A program made the position numbers and the translations under genes. From Artemisia argyi (Eukaryota > Streptophyta > Magnoliopsida > Asterales > Asteraceae): a stretch of DNA of 64,000 bases. The first letter of the stretch is position 1. Every line of letters begins with the position of its first letter. Below, piece after piece: positions 20,540 through 30,568 of this stretch. The stretch is from NCBI GenBank assembly GCA_030686995.1, contig CM060696.1, forward strand, positions 113,084,949 through 113,148,948. The letters are read 5' to 3'. Below the pieces are notes generated by a model, which saw only the letters and a program-made list of their open reading frames with translations, had not been told where the DNA came from and did no database searches.

Positions 20540-22992
20540 TATACCCTTACACTTGAGATTTGCTTGTCCTCAAGTAAATGAGCTTTTATTCTACTCAAAA
20601 GACAAGTTAGGGGTCATTTAACACTAATATAAAAGTAATTACAACAAATAATCGTTCCACTAAAGACCAATAGACAAGCACGGAGGTCATACACAAGCAC
20701 CTCACAAATAGTGTTTAGATACTCACATCTCTCGGGTGTAATAAAGTAATATAACATTATGGAAATGGAAGATATCTCTCACTACCTGTCATAGCAAAAT
20801 AGATTACCATAGGCTTGGGAAAGGATCAAACCTCCACCACATGGAGTAAGCACCTAGGATAAACTATCAAAGAGGTCTTTTTAAAGGGTTATATCGTTAG
20901 GTGTAGGGATATGAATTACACGGTTTTGTTGGATAAAGGGAATTTTACTGGTGGCGAGTTAACGATCTTAGTAAATTACATGTACAAGATGGCGTTGCTA
21001 AGCCAAGACTAGACTCGACTTAAGCTAATAAATGAAAAATAACAAAAAACATAAAATGAACATAAAATAAAAACGGGATGGTAGTCCGTATGTTTTTTCT
21101 ATTTTTCTTTTCTATTTTTTTTTTTTTTTTTTTTTTTTTTTTGCATACACTCTTACCCTACCATCCAAAATAATACATCATAGGGGATGAGAATTCCCCT
21201 TACACTTGAATCTTTACATACTTTACATTTAACTATTCTAATGACTCGAATTAAGAAAATCAAAACACTTTGAGCACTTTTAAGATTAACGTACATATGG
21301 GGGTAATAATATTATGTTCTTCCCCATTACTCCATAAAATAAGTATTACCCATGAGTCCCAATCGTCCCAAAACAATATGTACAAGGATATGACTCGACT
21401 TAGCAACCATGTAATCAATTAGAAAGTTAACTTAGGGTTTAACAAATAACAATAATGCACTAAAAATGAGCGCATACACGGAAGGCTAAGGCGATTTGGG
21501 TGTACATTTAAGTGGGGTGTAACAAATTCTTCCTTTAAGTAAGATGCTTAAAGTTAGAAACGAAAAGATAGGCTCGGAGGGGTGTACTAGGGGTTTCGTG
21601 TACTAAAAATGAGTACAACGCAAAGGGTGTGGGAAAAATTAGTTGACTTAACTAGCCAAGTAATATGACTTAAATGGTCAAGTAATTATGATACGGGTTT
21701 AACACAAGGGTGATCCTAATGCCTCTTATCATGTAGTAAATCCTACCACACGAATGTAGTCTCACTCGCGGTCTCGGGATGCATCACTAACACAAGTTCT
21801 AGAATCTAAATGCTACCGGTACACTCATAAGCACTAATAATGAATGCTTTTCCTATCAAATCTAAAGGCGAACCTCACATTTTTGGGTGGAAAATTTTTT
21901 TGAATATACGGTTATGTGCTAGTCATACAACCTCCTATCCATGAGACGCTTGCTATGGCTAAAGTTTCACTCCTAAATGTTGTAAAAAATTTTAAATTTG
22001 GCGCTAAAATTACACTAACAAGTATTTCTCATAGTTTTATTACTCATCTACTATCAAACAAAACAAACTCAAGCGAAAGTGCATATGTAAGGTATCATCT
22101 TTTTACCCTCCCCTTACACTTAAGATGAACATTGTCCCCAATGTTCAAGTAAAGAATGTAAAAGTTAAAAAGTAAAGAGAATGAAATCAAATACTCCCCT
22201 GATTCGCTCGGTATGGATTTTAGTTGGCCAGGTTAAATCTTCTTCCAAGAAAACGAACAATCAAAGCTTCCCTTCCAGAATATAAATCATCTTCTTATCA
22301 CAAATAACCTGTAAATCCTGACAAAAGTAGACAAGGCAACCTCGCGTAAAATCGGCGGCATCCTATATAAGTTACTAAATCCTAGAAAACAAAATAAGAT
22401 ATAATGCTTGTGGAATGAAGTTTGCAGATTTCCTGGAGATTATAAAACTTAATAATTCACAAAAACTATAAGACTCCGTTAGAAAAACAAAACTGGTAAA
22501 ATTTCCAGATTTTTGACTCCTGACGCCGTCAAGAGCAATGCCCTGACGCCGTCAGAATGGACCTGCAGAAATCTTTATGTTAAGTTTCCGGAAAATTTCT
22601 GGAAAAACTTTGTCCTACTTCCTGGAAAATCCTGCAAAACTTCATTATGACTCAATACAAGCATTTGACTCTAACAAATACGAATATACATGTTCATTAA
22701 ATATTGTGGATAATCATGATCGGTTTGTTTCTTAAAAACATATTTGGGGTTTCCCCTTACACTTATCTTTTGCAAAAATACCTTTAGGTTGAAGTTAAGA
22801 CTAGGCTAAACAACATAATAAAGTATTTCACATTTTAATTGAGAAACATGATCAACCAACAATAAAAACAAAACATGCATACGGAAGCAAATAACAATCA
22901 AACAATTAAAATCACACAAAACATGGGTTGCCTCCCAAGAAGCGCTTTTCTTTATTTACGAGTCTTGTAGCTAGACTCAAAGTCGTGGGTTA
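20540..22992 (-). other. 3' noncoding region of element A
   Basis: About 2.4 kb between the gag stop and the 3' LTR, without a credible ORF. It includes a poly-T run at about 21117-21142 and two further TGACGCCGTCA palindromes at 22521-22531 and 22544-22554, again 23 bp apart. It aligns along its length with 43718-46076 of element B. Confidence 0.85.
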
Positions 22993-25230
22993 CTACGTGA
23001 TTTCATCATTGGTTCCACTCTCTAGGTCGTCTTCTAAACCAGTTTTGTATTCCGGACCTAGTTGCAAGCATTCTTTGTAGAAACCAAGCATCCTATTTCT
23101 AACATACTCTACTCCTCTACGTCTATCTTCATCATTCCTATAATAAGCCGCTTGCTTACGTTCCTTTTCGAAATTAGAGAGAAGGCGGTATTGCTCAATC
23201 TTGTAGGGCATTTGATAAGCAACCTCATCATTCTCTTCCTTGAATCTAACTATCCCTAACGTTGGATCATAACTCATCCTAGTGGCCTCAACAAATGGTT
23301 TCCCAAATATTATTTGACTTAGGCAAGAATCTATCACCGGACGCGTGTCTTCCACTATCATGAAATCAATCTCATAGGTGAGATTCCCTATAATCACATG
23401 TACTCCCTTAACTCTTCCTGCAAAATTACTTATCCAACTTTTACCGGGCATTATCCTAAAATTGAGTTGCTTCTTCATCACCCAATTGTAATAAGTCCTA
23501 GACATGATGTTCACGGGGGATCTAGGGTCTATGTAAGCTTTCCATACATGCATGTGCCCGATATTGCATGGGATGTTAATGTTAGAGGGGTCTCCCATTT
23601 TGATCAGGGGATCGCCAAAGATATATGTTGTCTCGGGACTATCGAATAAATACTTATGGTATTCCCGTTCTTCCTTGGTTGGCAACTTATCAAAGTATTC
23701 CTCTATAGGTTCTACCTCCTCTAATTCCTCATCCTTATTAACCTCAACTTCCCTACTCTCATCCTCACTATTGGCTTCTACTCTAACTTCATCTTTGTCA
23801 CTCTCCTCAATCTCCCTATCTATCGGCTTAATGGTGACAACATTGACAAAGTGGACATGTTTGGGTGATGAGGGGTCCTTAGCTTGGATTCCACTATTGG
23901 TGTCCCTAGTGTCCTTCCTAGGTGTGGCTAATGTTTGGTTGTTGAGGGCTTTCAACAAGTTGTCGATCTTGTTGGTCATCTCCGTTTGTTGTTGGTTGAA
24001 TTCGGTTTCAAACCTAGCTATGCGAGCTTCTTGAGATGCCATAAATTTCGACATCAATCCTTCAAGATTGTTGGTACTACCATAGTTGTTAGAAGGATTG
24101 TTGTTGAAGGTACGGTTGGATGGTGGGCCGTTTGATTGGTAACGATTAGGTGGGTTGGATGAATTGGGTTGATTTTGTTTCCACCTAAGGTTTGGGTGAT
24201 TTTTCCATGAGGGGTTATATGAATCACCGTATGTGTTTGGCTCGGGCTTGAAAGTGTACCACTTATCTCCCGCTTCGTCGGTACGCGTGGATGCGTAGTC
24301 CGCAAAAGCTGTTCCGGGGAGTTCCATACAATCACGAGTGTCATGGGGACCACTACATAATTCGCATGAAGAAGTGATTTTGTTCACTTGGCTTGAATGC
24401 TTCGGAGCTTCGTAAGATTTCATGAGAAACTTGACTTGGTCCTCAAGTTCCATGATCCTACGGTCGGGAGTGCTTGAATTATTCGAAGGCAAAGATATTG
24501 CCTTGACCGTTTTGTTCAAATCACGGGGATCATTCCAACTTTCGTTGTCATAGAGAGCAAGATCTTCTATGAGTTCCCATGATTGTTCCGCACTAAGATC
24601 ACGTAGCTTACCACCGGCCGATTGGTCAATGGTTCGCCTCGTGGGGATATCGATATGGTCATAGAAAATTTGGACTTGGAGCCACAAATCTATGCCATGA
24701 TGAGGGACTTTTTGGAGTAAGTCCTTGAAACGAGTCCATGCTTCATAAAGAGATTCATTTTGACGTTGTTGGAACATCAAGATGTCATTCCTAAGTTTAG
24801 TAGTTCTCCCCGGTGGGAAAAATTGAGCAAGGAAACGAGTGGTGAGATCATCCCATGTGGTGATGGATCCCGCGGGTAAACGCTCAAGCCATTGACTAGC
24901 TTGATCCCGTAGAGAGAATTGGAATAGGCGTAAACGGGTAGTCTCTCTAGTTTCAACACCTAGGTCTATGGAATCTACGATTTTGAGGAAGTCCTTAAGG
25001 TGTTGGTTTGGATCTTCGGAACGAAGTCCATGGAATGCACATCCGCTTTGCACCAACCGGATGGTGTCGGATCGCAAGGGGGTCACATTGGCTCCGGTGA
25101 GCTCAATGGTGTTTCGGTAGCCTTGGTGGCTAGGTCGGGAATACTCTCCTAAGGTTCGGGGCCTAAGGGGTTCTAATGGTGGGTTTTGTTGTGGTGGGAT
25201 GATGGGTTCAAAGATGTTACCACCTTCCAT
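22993..25230 (-). CDS. Gag-like polyprotein of element A (745 aa)
   Basis: A single open frame. Residues about 50-230 form the retrotransposon gag domain (QHLKDFLKIVDS, 'LRDQASQWLERLPAGSITTW', 'FPPGRTTKLRNDI'). A modified zinc knuckle C-x2-C-x3-H-x4-C starts near residue 287. Then come an Asn/Pro/Ser-rich linker and an acidic stretch (about 475-530). The C-terminal part resembles an aspartic protease, but its active-site segment reads IDPRSPVN, lacking the usual D-[LST]-G. The protein would form particles; it cannot copy or integrate DNA. It ends ..DEIT then TAG, at the point where element B's pol ends ..DEVT then TAG. Similar proteins are commonly annotated in Asteraceae as hypothetical or 'MAK10-like'. 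Confidence 0.85.
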   Translation of the reverse strand: MEGGNIFEPIIPPQQNPPLEPLRPRTLGEYSRPSHQGYRNTIELTGANVTPLRSDTIRLVQSGCAFHGLRSEDPNQHLKDFLKIVDSIDLGVETRETTRLRLFQFSLRDQASQWLERLPAGSITTWDDLTTRFLAQFFPPGRTTKLRNDILMFQQRQNESLYEAWTRFKDLLQKVPHHGIDLWLQVQIFYDHIDIPTRRTIDQSAGGKLRDLSAEQSWELIEDLALYDNESWNDPRDLNKTVKAISLPSNNSSTPDRRIMELEDQVKFLMKSYEAPKHSSQVNKITSSCELCSGPHDTRDCMELPGTAFADYASTRTDEAGDKWYTFKPEPNTYGDSYNPSWKNHPNLRWKQNQPNSSNPPNRYQSNGPPSNRTFNNNPSNNYGSTNNLEGLMSKFMASQEARIARFETEFNQQQTEMTNKIDNLLKALNNQTLATPRKDTRDTNSGIQAKDPSSPKHVHFVNVVTIKPIDREIEESDKDEVRVEANSEDESREVEVNKDEELEEVEPIEEYFDKLPTKEEREYHKYLFDSPETTYIFGDPLIKMGDPSNINIPCNIGHMHVWKAYIDPRSPVNIMSRTYYNWVMKKQLNFRIMPGKSWISNFAGRVKGVHVIIGNLTYEIDFMIVEDTRPVIDSCLSQIIFGKPFVEATRMSYDPTLGIVRFKEENDEVAYQMPYKIEQYRLLSNFEKERKQAAYYRNDEDRRRGVEYVRNRMLGFYKECLQLGPEYKTGLEDDLESGTNDEIT

Positions 25231-25381
25231 GATGTCGGATGGTAAAGAGTTACGAACAAAAGCACGAAGAAATAAGATAGACTAAAGAAGAGCTAAAAAT
25301 AAAAATAAAAAATCTTACTAGAAAGGAATCTAGCAAGTAGACCTAATAAAAAGAAATCCTAACCTAGACAATAACTATTCC

Positions 25382-25397
25382 CCAGGCTGCGGCGCCA
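25382..25397 (-). other. Primer-binding site of element A (tRNA-Asp type)
   Basis: On the minus strand TGGCGCCGCAGCCTGG, 6 bp inside the 5' LTR. The same sequence occurs in element B at 51587-51602. Confidence 0.75.
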
Positions 25398-25403
25398 AAA
25401 ACT

Positions 25404-26068
25404 TGATGCGTGGGAATCGCACCTTGCTTTACCTCTCGAGGGATCTCGCGAGGCTTACAACCCCCACCAGGCAGTGTACCTGATCGTTGTAGTATAGTAT
25501 AGTGACAAGTACCGGGGGATTGATCGTTCAGCTTAGGAATAGTGTCGCTAGGATTAGAAAACCTAATTAAAAGTTCTAGAGATGAAAGATGATTATTTTT
25601 GTATTTTTATATTTTTATGAAAGCAATTAAAATCTCGGGTTTTGAAAGAGTGGGCGGAATTAGTCTAGGTTTCATTAGATCTAAGCAAACACAAGAGAGA
25701 TCTAGCAACTAATTCCGCCCACTCTTTCAAAACCCGATATTAATCTTGGTAAATTAATCTTGGCCACTTTGACGCCGTCATAACTCCATCTGACGCCGTC
25801 ACCAGCTACGGTAAATTATTCTTCATGTCTGACGCCATCAAGAGCAAACCCTTGACGCCGTCACCTTGTATTTCCAGCTTGGATTTTTGGTACTTTGTCG
25901 TTTTCTTCACTTTATGCTCCAAAAACGTCCAAAATAGCCTCTTTTCCAGAATTCACTCTCCAAACACCTAAAATCACAAAAGGAACGATTTAGGGTAATA
26001 TTTGATCAAATAAATTCGGATTCGGGCTTAAATGACCCCCTAAAAACGGATCATTTTTCGCCTCATCA
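25404..26068 (-). repeat. 5' LTR of element A, rearranged (665 bp)
   Basis: Compared with the 1407-bp partner, it joins four pieces: the part matching 19133-19393, then 25665-25705 matching 19849-19889, then 25706-25735 matching about 19366-19397 in inverted orientation, then the part matching about 20217-20539. It has therefore lost its TATA box and the palindromes nearest to it. Confidence 0.85.
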
Positions 26069-27250
26069 CAAATCAAGGGTATGGTTCGAAGATACAAATT
26101 TCAATTCAAAGGTATGGTTTATATATTATAAATGGACTCTAGAACTAGCCATAAAATTAAAAAAATCCGTGGGGAAGTGTTGTGTTGGTGTTGGACGTGT
26201 GATGTAACAAAGAGGGTACAAAAGTAAAGTATGGTTAATATCTTGGCAAAAGTAAAGTATATGGTATTTAGTTTTGTTTATTAAACTAGACATAGGCTAG
26301 ATTACATAAAATATTAAGATTGTGTGCTTGGTTTCTTGGATGGTCGGTCAAAGAAGAGGGAAGGGGAAAGCTCATGTCATCTTTTGTCTCTCTCCATTTG
26401 CATATTACTTGGTGGTTTAAGGATTTATTTTCCAATTACCAAAGTCAAAGGTCAAAAATTCAAAGTCCAAGTATGGTTTGATGTAATATAAAAATCACTA
26501 GCTATTATTTAATTGGGAGAGGGCGGCACTTTAATAAAAGTGACGAGGAAGATAAGTTTTAATTTTTACGGAGTGTATTACGTGGCCCGTTGAGTTTAAA
26601 TGTGAGTCGCGGTGTCCCGGTTTGATACTATAATTAGAAATGTATAAAATACATTTTCGGGAGTGTTTTTATATAGGTATTATAAAAACGTTCCGTGGAC
26701 TCAAACATGAGTTTATTTAATTATTGCCATAACTAATTGAGTGTCGGTACGCGTGTGGGGTCGTTTTTCAGGAAAAACGAGATAACTTCTCATTTTTAAA
26801 ATATAATTGTCAATAAGTTTCAGAAAATATATAATGTGCATTTTCTGAAGAAAAAAAAAACCAAATATTATTACTATTAAAATAATAGTACGAAAAATTA
26901 CCATTTGCCACATATATGCTTTGATAGTGTGAGTTGCAAGCATTGATGGTGGTGGTGGTTGTGTGGTAGTATATGGTGGTAGTGGGAGAGGGTGGTGGTT
27001 GTGTGGTGGGATTAAAATATTTTCAAGAAAACAAAAGAAGTAATTGTGGAAAGAAGACGAGGGTAAATTAGTCATTTCGCATGCCTTTGACCTTGACTAA
27101 CGGGGATTTTAATGACCTTTAGCGAAAGGGGCATTATTCGCACCAAAGTAAAAACCACGGGGATATTTTTTGCAATTTTAAGTATTGAGGTACATACGAT
27201 GCAAAATGGGAAACCATATGGACATAACTTGCAGTTTAGCCTATAAAATA

Positions 27251-27606
27251 ATAATGACACCTAAGTTTCGTATGAAACCCAATTACTAAAGTGAACTATA
27301 TTAGGCTAGTAGGCAAGGGGACTTGTTTTTCACCATATACATCAGCGCCACGTCAGCTTTCTCTCTCCTCTCACTTTCCTTTACCACTCTTCACTAATTA
27401 GTGGGCAAGTGATATGTTTTTTCACCTTAACTCTCATTTTTTTAATACTTACACAATTAAAAACATAAGCGTAAAAATATAAATACGTAAACTTCAAATT
27501 TAAAAACATACAACGTACGAAATTAAAATGTTACATAAACTTCATAAACTACGATTATTAAAGATGCAATACATAAACTTCGAAATTTTAACTAAAAGTT
27601 GAAACC
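27251..27606. other. AT-rich spacer after the MULE
   Basis: Non-coding. Contains 'CACGTCAGCTTTCTCTC'-type sequence resembling Harbinger element ends, so it may hold one end of the element that carries the neighbouring ORF1-like pseudogene; no matching partner end was found. Confidence 0.3.
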
Positions 27607-28978
27607 TCACTTCGCTTTCATCCCAGCTCTAACCTCGTCAATGGCTTTGCGTGCCTCCCTAGTCAAATGTTCATATGGATGCAAATAGAACATTAAGTCT
27701 TGTTGCTTTGATTTATATTCGTTCACTTCCACTTCCTTCCTTTTTATCTCCATCCATTCATCCCGTTCTTTCCTCTTCAATTCATTGTCAAGTTCGGTTT
27801 GCTGTGCCAGCTCCGATATCACCATTTTAGCCAACGCATTGTCATTAGCCGACGATCCCGATTTACTCACACCTTTTTTCTTCAAAGCTTTCGTTTGTCC
27901 CTGCCCTGTGGTCGTGGAACTTCTTGCACCTCATTTTCCTCGTCATCTCCACCGACATCATTATTCAGGTTTATACTTTCTCTTCCACTATCTGGGCAGT
28001 ACGAACTAGATCCAGATGACTTGTATCTCTTGGACCTTTCATTTGCTTCAGTTGATAAAAAAAATTTCACTTCATTGTCATTCCATTTCTCACAATTCCT
28101 TAACACCTCCCAACAATGTTTCTGTGTGAACTTTACTCCGTATTCAGCTTCATAGTTTAGAGTTGCCCTATTGTAGTAATCGTCATCTCCAGCTCCACTC
28201 ACAGTCTGCATACGCATGATGTTATTGTACACTCCACAAAAACAAGCCACATTCGGCCGCACCGTCTTCCATTTCCCAAGAACCATATCGTACCCTCGTC
28301 GATCTGAATTTGTTTTGCTCGCTATGTACGCCTATACGTCAGTCCAAAATCTATTCGACTTCCTCGCGTTACCTTTAACAGGATCTTCAGATAGTGCAAT
28401 CCAACCTTTACACAAAGCAATTTCTTTTTCAATGGTCCATGGAATGTTCCTTGGTGGCTCATCGGTTTGAGCCGGCTGTGGCCTCTTTTGACACCTTCTT
28501 GGCTTCGCTCGAACCGGTGGTGGTGGTGACGGGGCTGTGGGAGAAACAGGAGATTCATCACGTTGAGTGTTTTGATAATAATCATCATCAAATTGAGGTG
28601 AGTACAAATCCTCATTTCGGAATGTAGAAACGGGAGACATTGGTTGTTGGGTATGAGGTTGTGATGATGAACCACCTAATTGGTTTCGTGACATATCAAA
28701 TGGGTACGAGTTATGGTGACCCGAGAATTGGTTAAAAGCGTTTTGTTGGTGTTGCGATGAGAATTGGTTAAACGATGGTTGTTGTGGGGTATGGATTACG
28801 GTTTGGTAAGTTTGGGTAGGGTTGGTTATAATATAATAATTGTGGTCGTAAGTTGAGTTGTGGGTTTGACGGGGGAGTATTTCCTAGATTGAAGGTTCCT
28901 TCAGGTATCGGGGGATTGCTTTGATTATTTCTTCGTTGGGTACGATTGTTGTTTCAGGGAGTTTTTTCTTGTGACATT
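27607..28978 (-). pseudogene. Harbinger ORF1-like / NAM-associated-domain protein gene, broken
   Basis: The minus-strand reading gives an N-terminal Pro/Gln/Asn-rich part, then a trihelix/Myb-like domain (RNIPWTIEKEIALCKGW, 'NRFWTDV', 'SDRRGYDMVLGKWKTVRPNVACFCGVYNNI') and a C-terminal NAM-associated domain ending 'HLTREARKAIDEVRAGMK'. Such genes are ORF1 partners of PIF/Harbinger transposases and are common in Asteraceae, often misnamed 'glutathione S-transferase T3-like'. Lesions: an early frameshift or stop after the first seven codons from 28978, an in-frame TAG near 28330 right after 'FWTDV', and a one-base frameshift near 27883 within the 'GRDK' Lys-rich motif. No DDE transposase is adjacent, so it is a dead remnant. 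Confidence 0.7.
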
Positions 28979-30032
28979 TTTATAAAAAGGATGAAGTAAA
29001 TAAGTTGATATTGAGTTGAGAGTGTTGATTTGAGATTGTGTTAAAAAAATGAGGCTTGTGGGTATTTATATAAAAAAAAATAGCGGGGTGGTATGAATTT
29101 TTTTTTAAGTCACCAACGGTTATAAACCGTATATACATACAACGTTCGTTTTTTTTTGTTTTAAAACGTTCCATATTTAATTTTAAAGGTCACATGGGTC
29201 CCGATTTATTAGCAAAACCAAATGGTTATCAGACCACCAAATGTTTCATTGTTTTTCGTGTGTGGCGCGTGAACAAAATAGGAGGGCAAGGGTGATATTT
29301 GGTGATGTGGGGCCGGATGATAAAACTACCACTCCTTTGTCCACTAGTCTTAACACTCTTTACAAGAACATACAATATTTATTCATTTTACCAAGTGAAC
29401 GGAAAGTACATTTACACATTGACAAGCATGTTTCAAGGCATGCGTGCGCCCTCTCATGCGCCGAATTTTAATATTGTAAGATATCATTGACTACTTAACC
29501 GCTTACACATCAGTTCAAATCACTTTTTCACTTTATTGTTTTTGGTAGGATATGATAGTAGTATGTTGTACTAAAAAGTAAATATATCAACCTAAGCAAA
29601 GGTCATTTGGTAAAATAGATGTGCGTCGTTTGTGTTCGTAAAATAAAGTTATAAAGGGTTCACTTTAAGTAATTTTCTCTTAAATTATTGCAGAGTAAAT
29701 CTGATTATCTCTTCTCACCATCTTATACTTATATTGTATTACACAAATAGAGAGATTCTCATATTTGTGTTTTGGTTGTGTTGAATATTTGATTATGTTG
29801 TTATTTTTATGTACTTTTATTAAGCAAATTTCATATTCATCAAGTTCAAAAAAATTAATTCATTTTCATCTTAATTTAAATCCACTTTTGTATAGAACAA
29901 ATTAAAGTTCGTAATTTGTTAAGTACATCGTATCAACGTATCTACCAATCAACTTATATGTGTTGAAAAACATATTTTACAATCTACAAAGTCACAAACC
30001 AATCATAGACTTAACAAGTTTCGGGGTATAAA
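28979..30032. other. Non-coding stretch
   Basis: AT-rich, with a T8-9 tract at 29099. Short ORFs at 29241-29490 have no recognisable content. I see no repeat borders. Confidence 0.3.
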
Positions 30033-30467
30033 ATGTTTGCCGATACATTAATCGACATGTCTTCATATCCCGAAAAATTTGTACACGTACCTAACTTTTT
30101 GTTACTTTACTCGTGGGATGGTGGGCTTGATGTGTGTGTTGATCTGACAGGGTCTTCACCCTTGACACAATCCGGTATGGTTGATTTTGTGCCGGATCGT
30201 GCGGTTATTGAAGCCGCACAACGTAAACGTGTCAAGTATGAAGCTAAATGCGCGGATATTGGATATGGTTTTCTCCCTTTTTCATTCTCTTCCTTTGGAG
30301 AATTTGAGAAAGATGCAGTGACCTTACTAAAGCGTATTCGTAGATTCTCAATGACTCAAGACATTGGAGCACGTGTTGCTGCTCATATTTTTAGTAGGGT
30401 TGGTTTCGCTATTGCTAGAGGTGTGGGAGCCCAGTTAGTATCTCGGCTCCCCACTAATTTCTTGTAA
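30033..30467 (+). CDS. C-terminal fragment of a plant retroelement-type protein, nuclease-like pattern
   Basis: An open frame of 144 codons. The core 'LLLYSWDGGLDVCVDLTGSSPLT', 'AAQRKRVKYEAKC', 'IGYGFLPFSFSSFGEFEKDA' and 'IARGVGAQLVSRLP' is a recurring C-terminal module of plant ORFs annotated as reverse-transcriptase-like or 'auxilin-like'. The order of a D-x3-D turn, a Lys/Tyr helix and a following FG(E) strand recalls PD-(D/E)XK-type nuclease folds; this is inference. In relatives I remember, 'RPAD' stands where this copy has 'HVPN', so one acidic residue may be lost. No RT domain lies upstream. It is probably a truncated mobile-element remnant, although its frame is intact. Confidence 0.5.
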   Translation: MFADTLIDMSSYPEKFVHVPNFLLLYSWDGGLDVCVDLTGSSPLTQSGMVDFVPDRAVIEAAQRKRVKYEAKCADIGYGFLPFSFSSFGEFEKDAVTLLKRIRRFSMTQDIGARVAAHIFSRVGFAIARGVGAQLVSRLPTNFL

Positions 30468-30495
30468 ATCCTATAAGTTTTTAATAAAAGTGATG

Positions 30496-30516
30496 TAAAA
30501 AAAATAATAATAATAA

Positions 30517-30568
<52 letters not shown>
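30496..30568. repeat. AAT/ATA microsatellite
   Basis: About 70 bp of nearly pure AAT repeats directly after the 144-aa ORF, following an A8 run. Confidence 0.95.

Larger units (their letters stand above)
19133..26068 (-). mobile_element. Non-autonomous Ty3/gypsy element A (gag only)
   Basis: Bounded by a perfect 5-bp duplication CAAAT (19128-19132 and 26069-26073). 3' LTR 19133-20539, internal region 20540-25403, 5' LTR 25404-26068 (shortened and rearranged). A tRNA-Asp-type primer site adjoins the 5' LTR. The only long ORF is a 745-codon gag with a degenerate protease-like end; reverse transcriptase, RNase H and integrase are absent. LTRs and the 2.4-kb 3' noncoding part closely match element B, so B-like proteins probably mobilised it. 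Confidence 0.9.
14860..27241. mobile_element. Mutator-like element (MULE), 12.4 kb because of nested insertions
   Basis: The 9-bp direct repeat TATAAAATA is perfect at 14851-14859 and 27242-27250. The ends are inverted repeats: GGGTAAACTTCAAGTTATGT on the left and, in reverse, GGCTAAACTGCAAGTTATGT on the right. The similarity continues inward for about 220 bp (to about 15085 and 27018), including 'TTGGTGCGAATAATG' and 'GCATGCGAAATGACTAA' on both arms. Long TIRs with a 9-bp duplication define MULEs. The element's own remaining DNA is about 14860-15190, perhaps 18491-19132, and 26074-27241 (with a GGT-rich tract at 26941-27010). No transposase is seen; retroelements C and A sit inside. Confidence 0.85.

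Noticed and set aside
23552..24034. Plus-strand 160-codon ORF opposite element A gag
   Set aside because: Antisense shadow of the gag linker; Ser/Leu-rich composition follows from the opposite strand.
29241..29490. Two overlapping plus-strand ORFs of about 75 and 62 codons
   Set aside because: No domain, different frames over the same DNA, no splice or promoter support.
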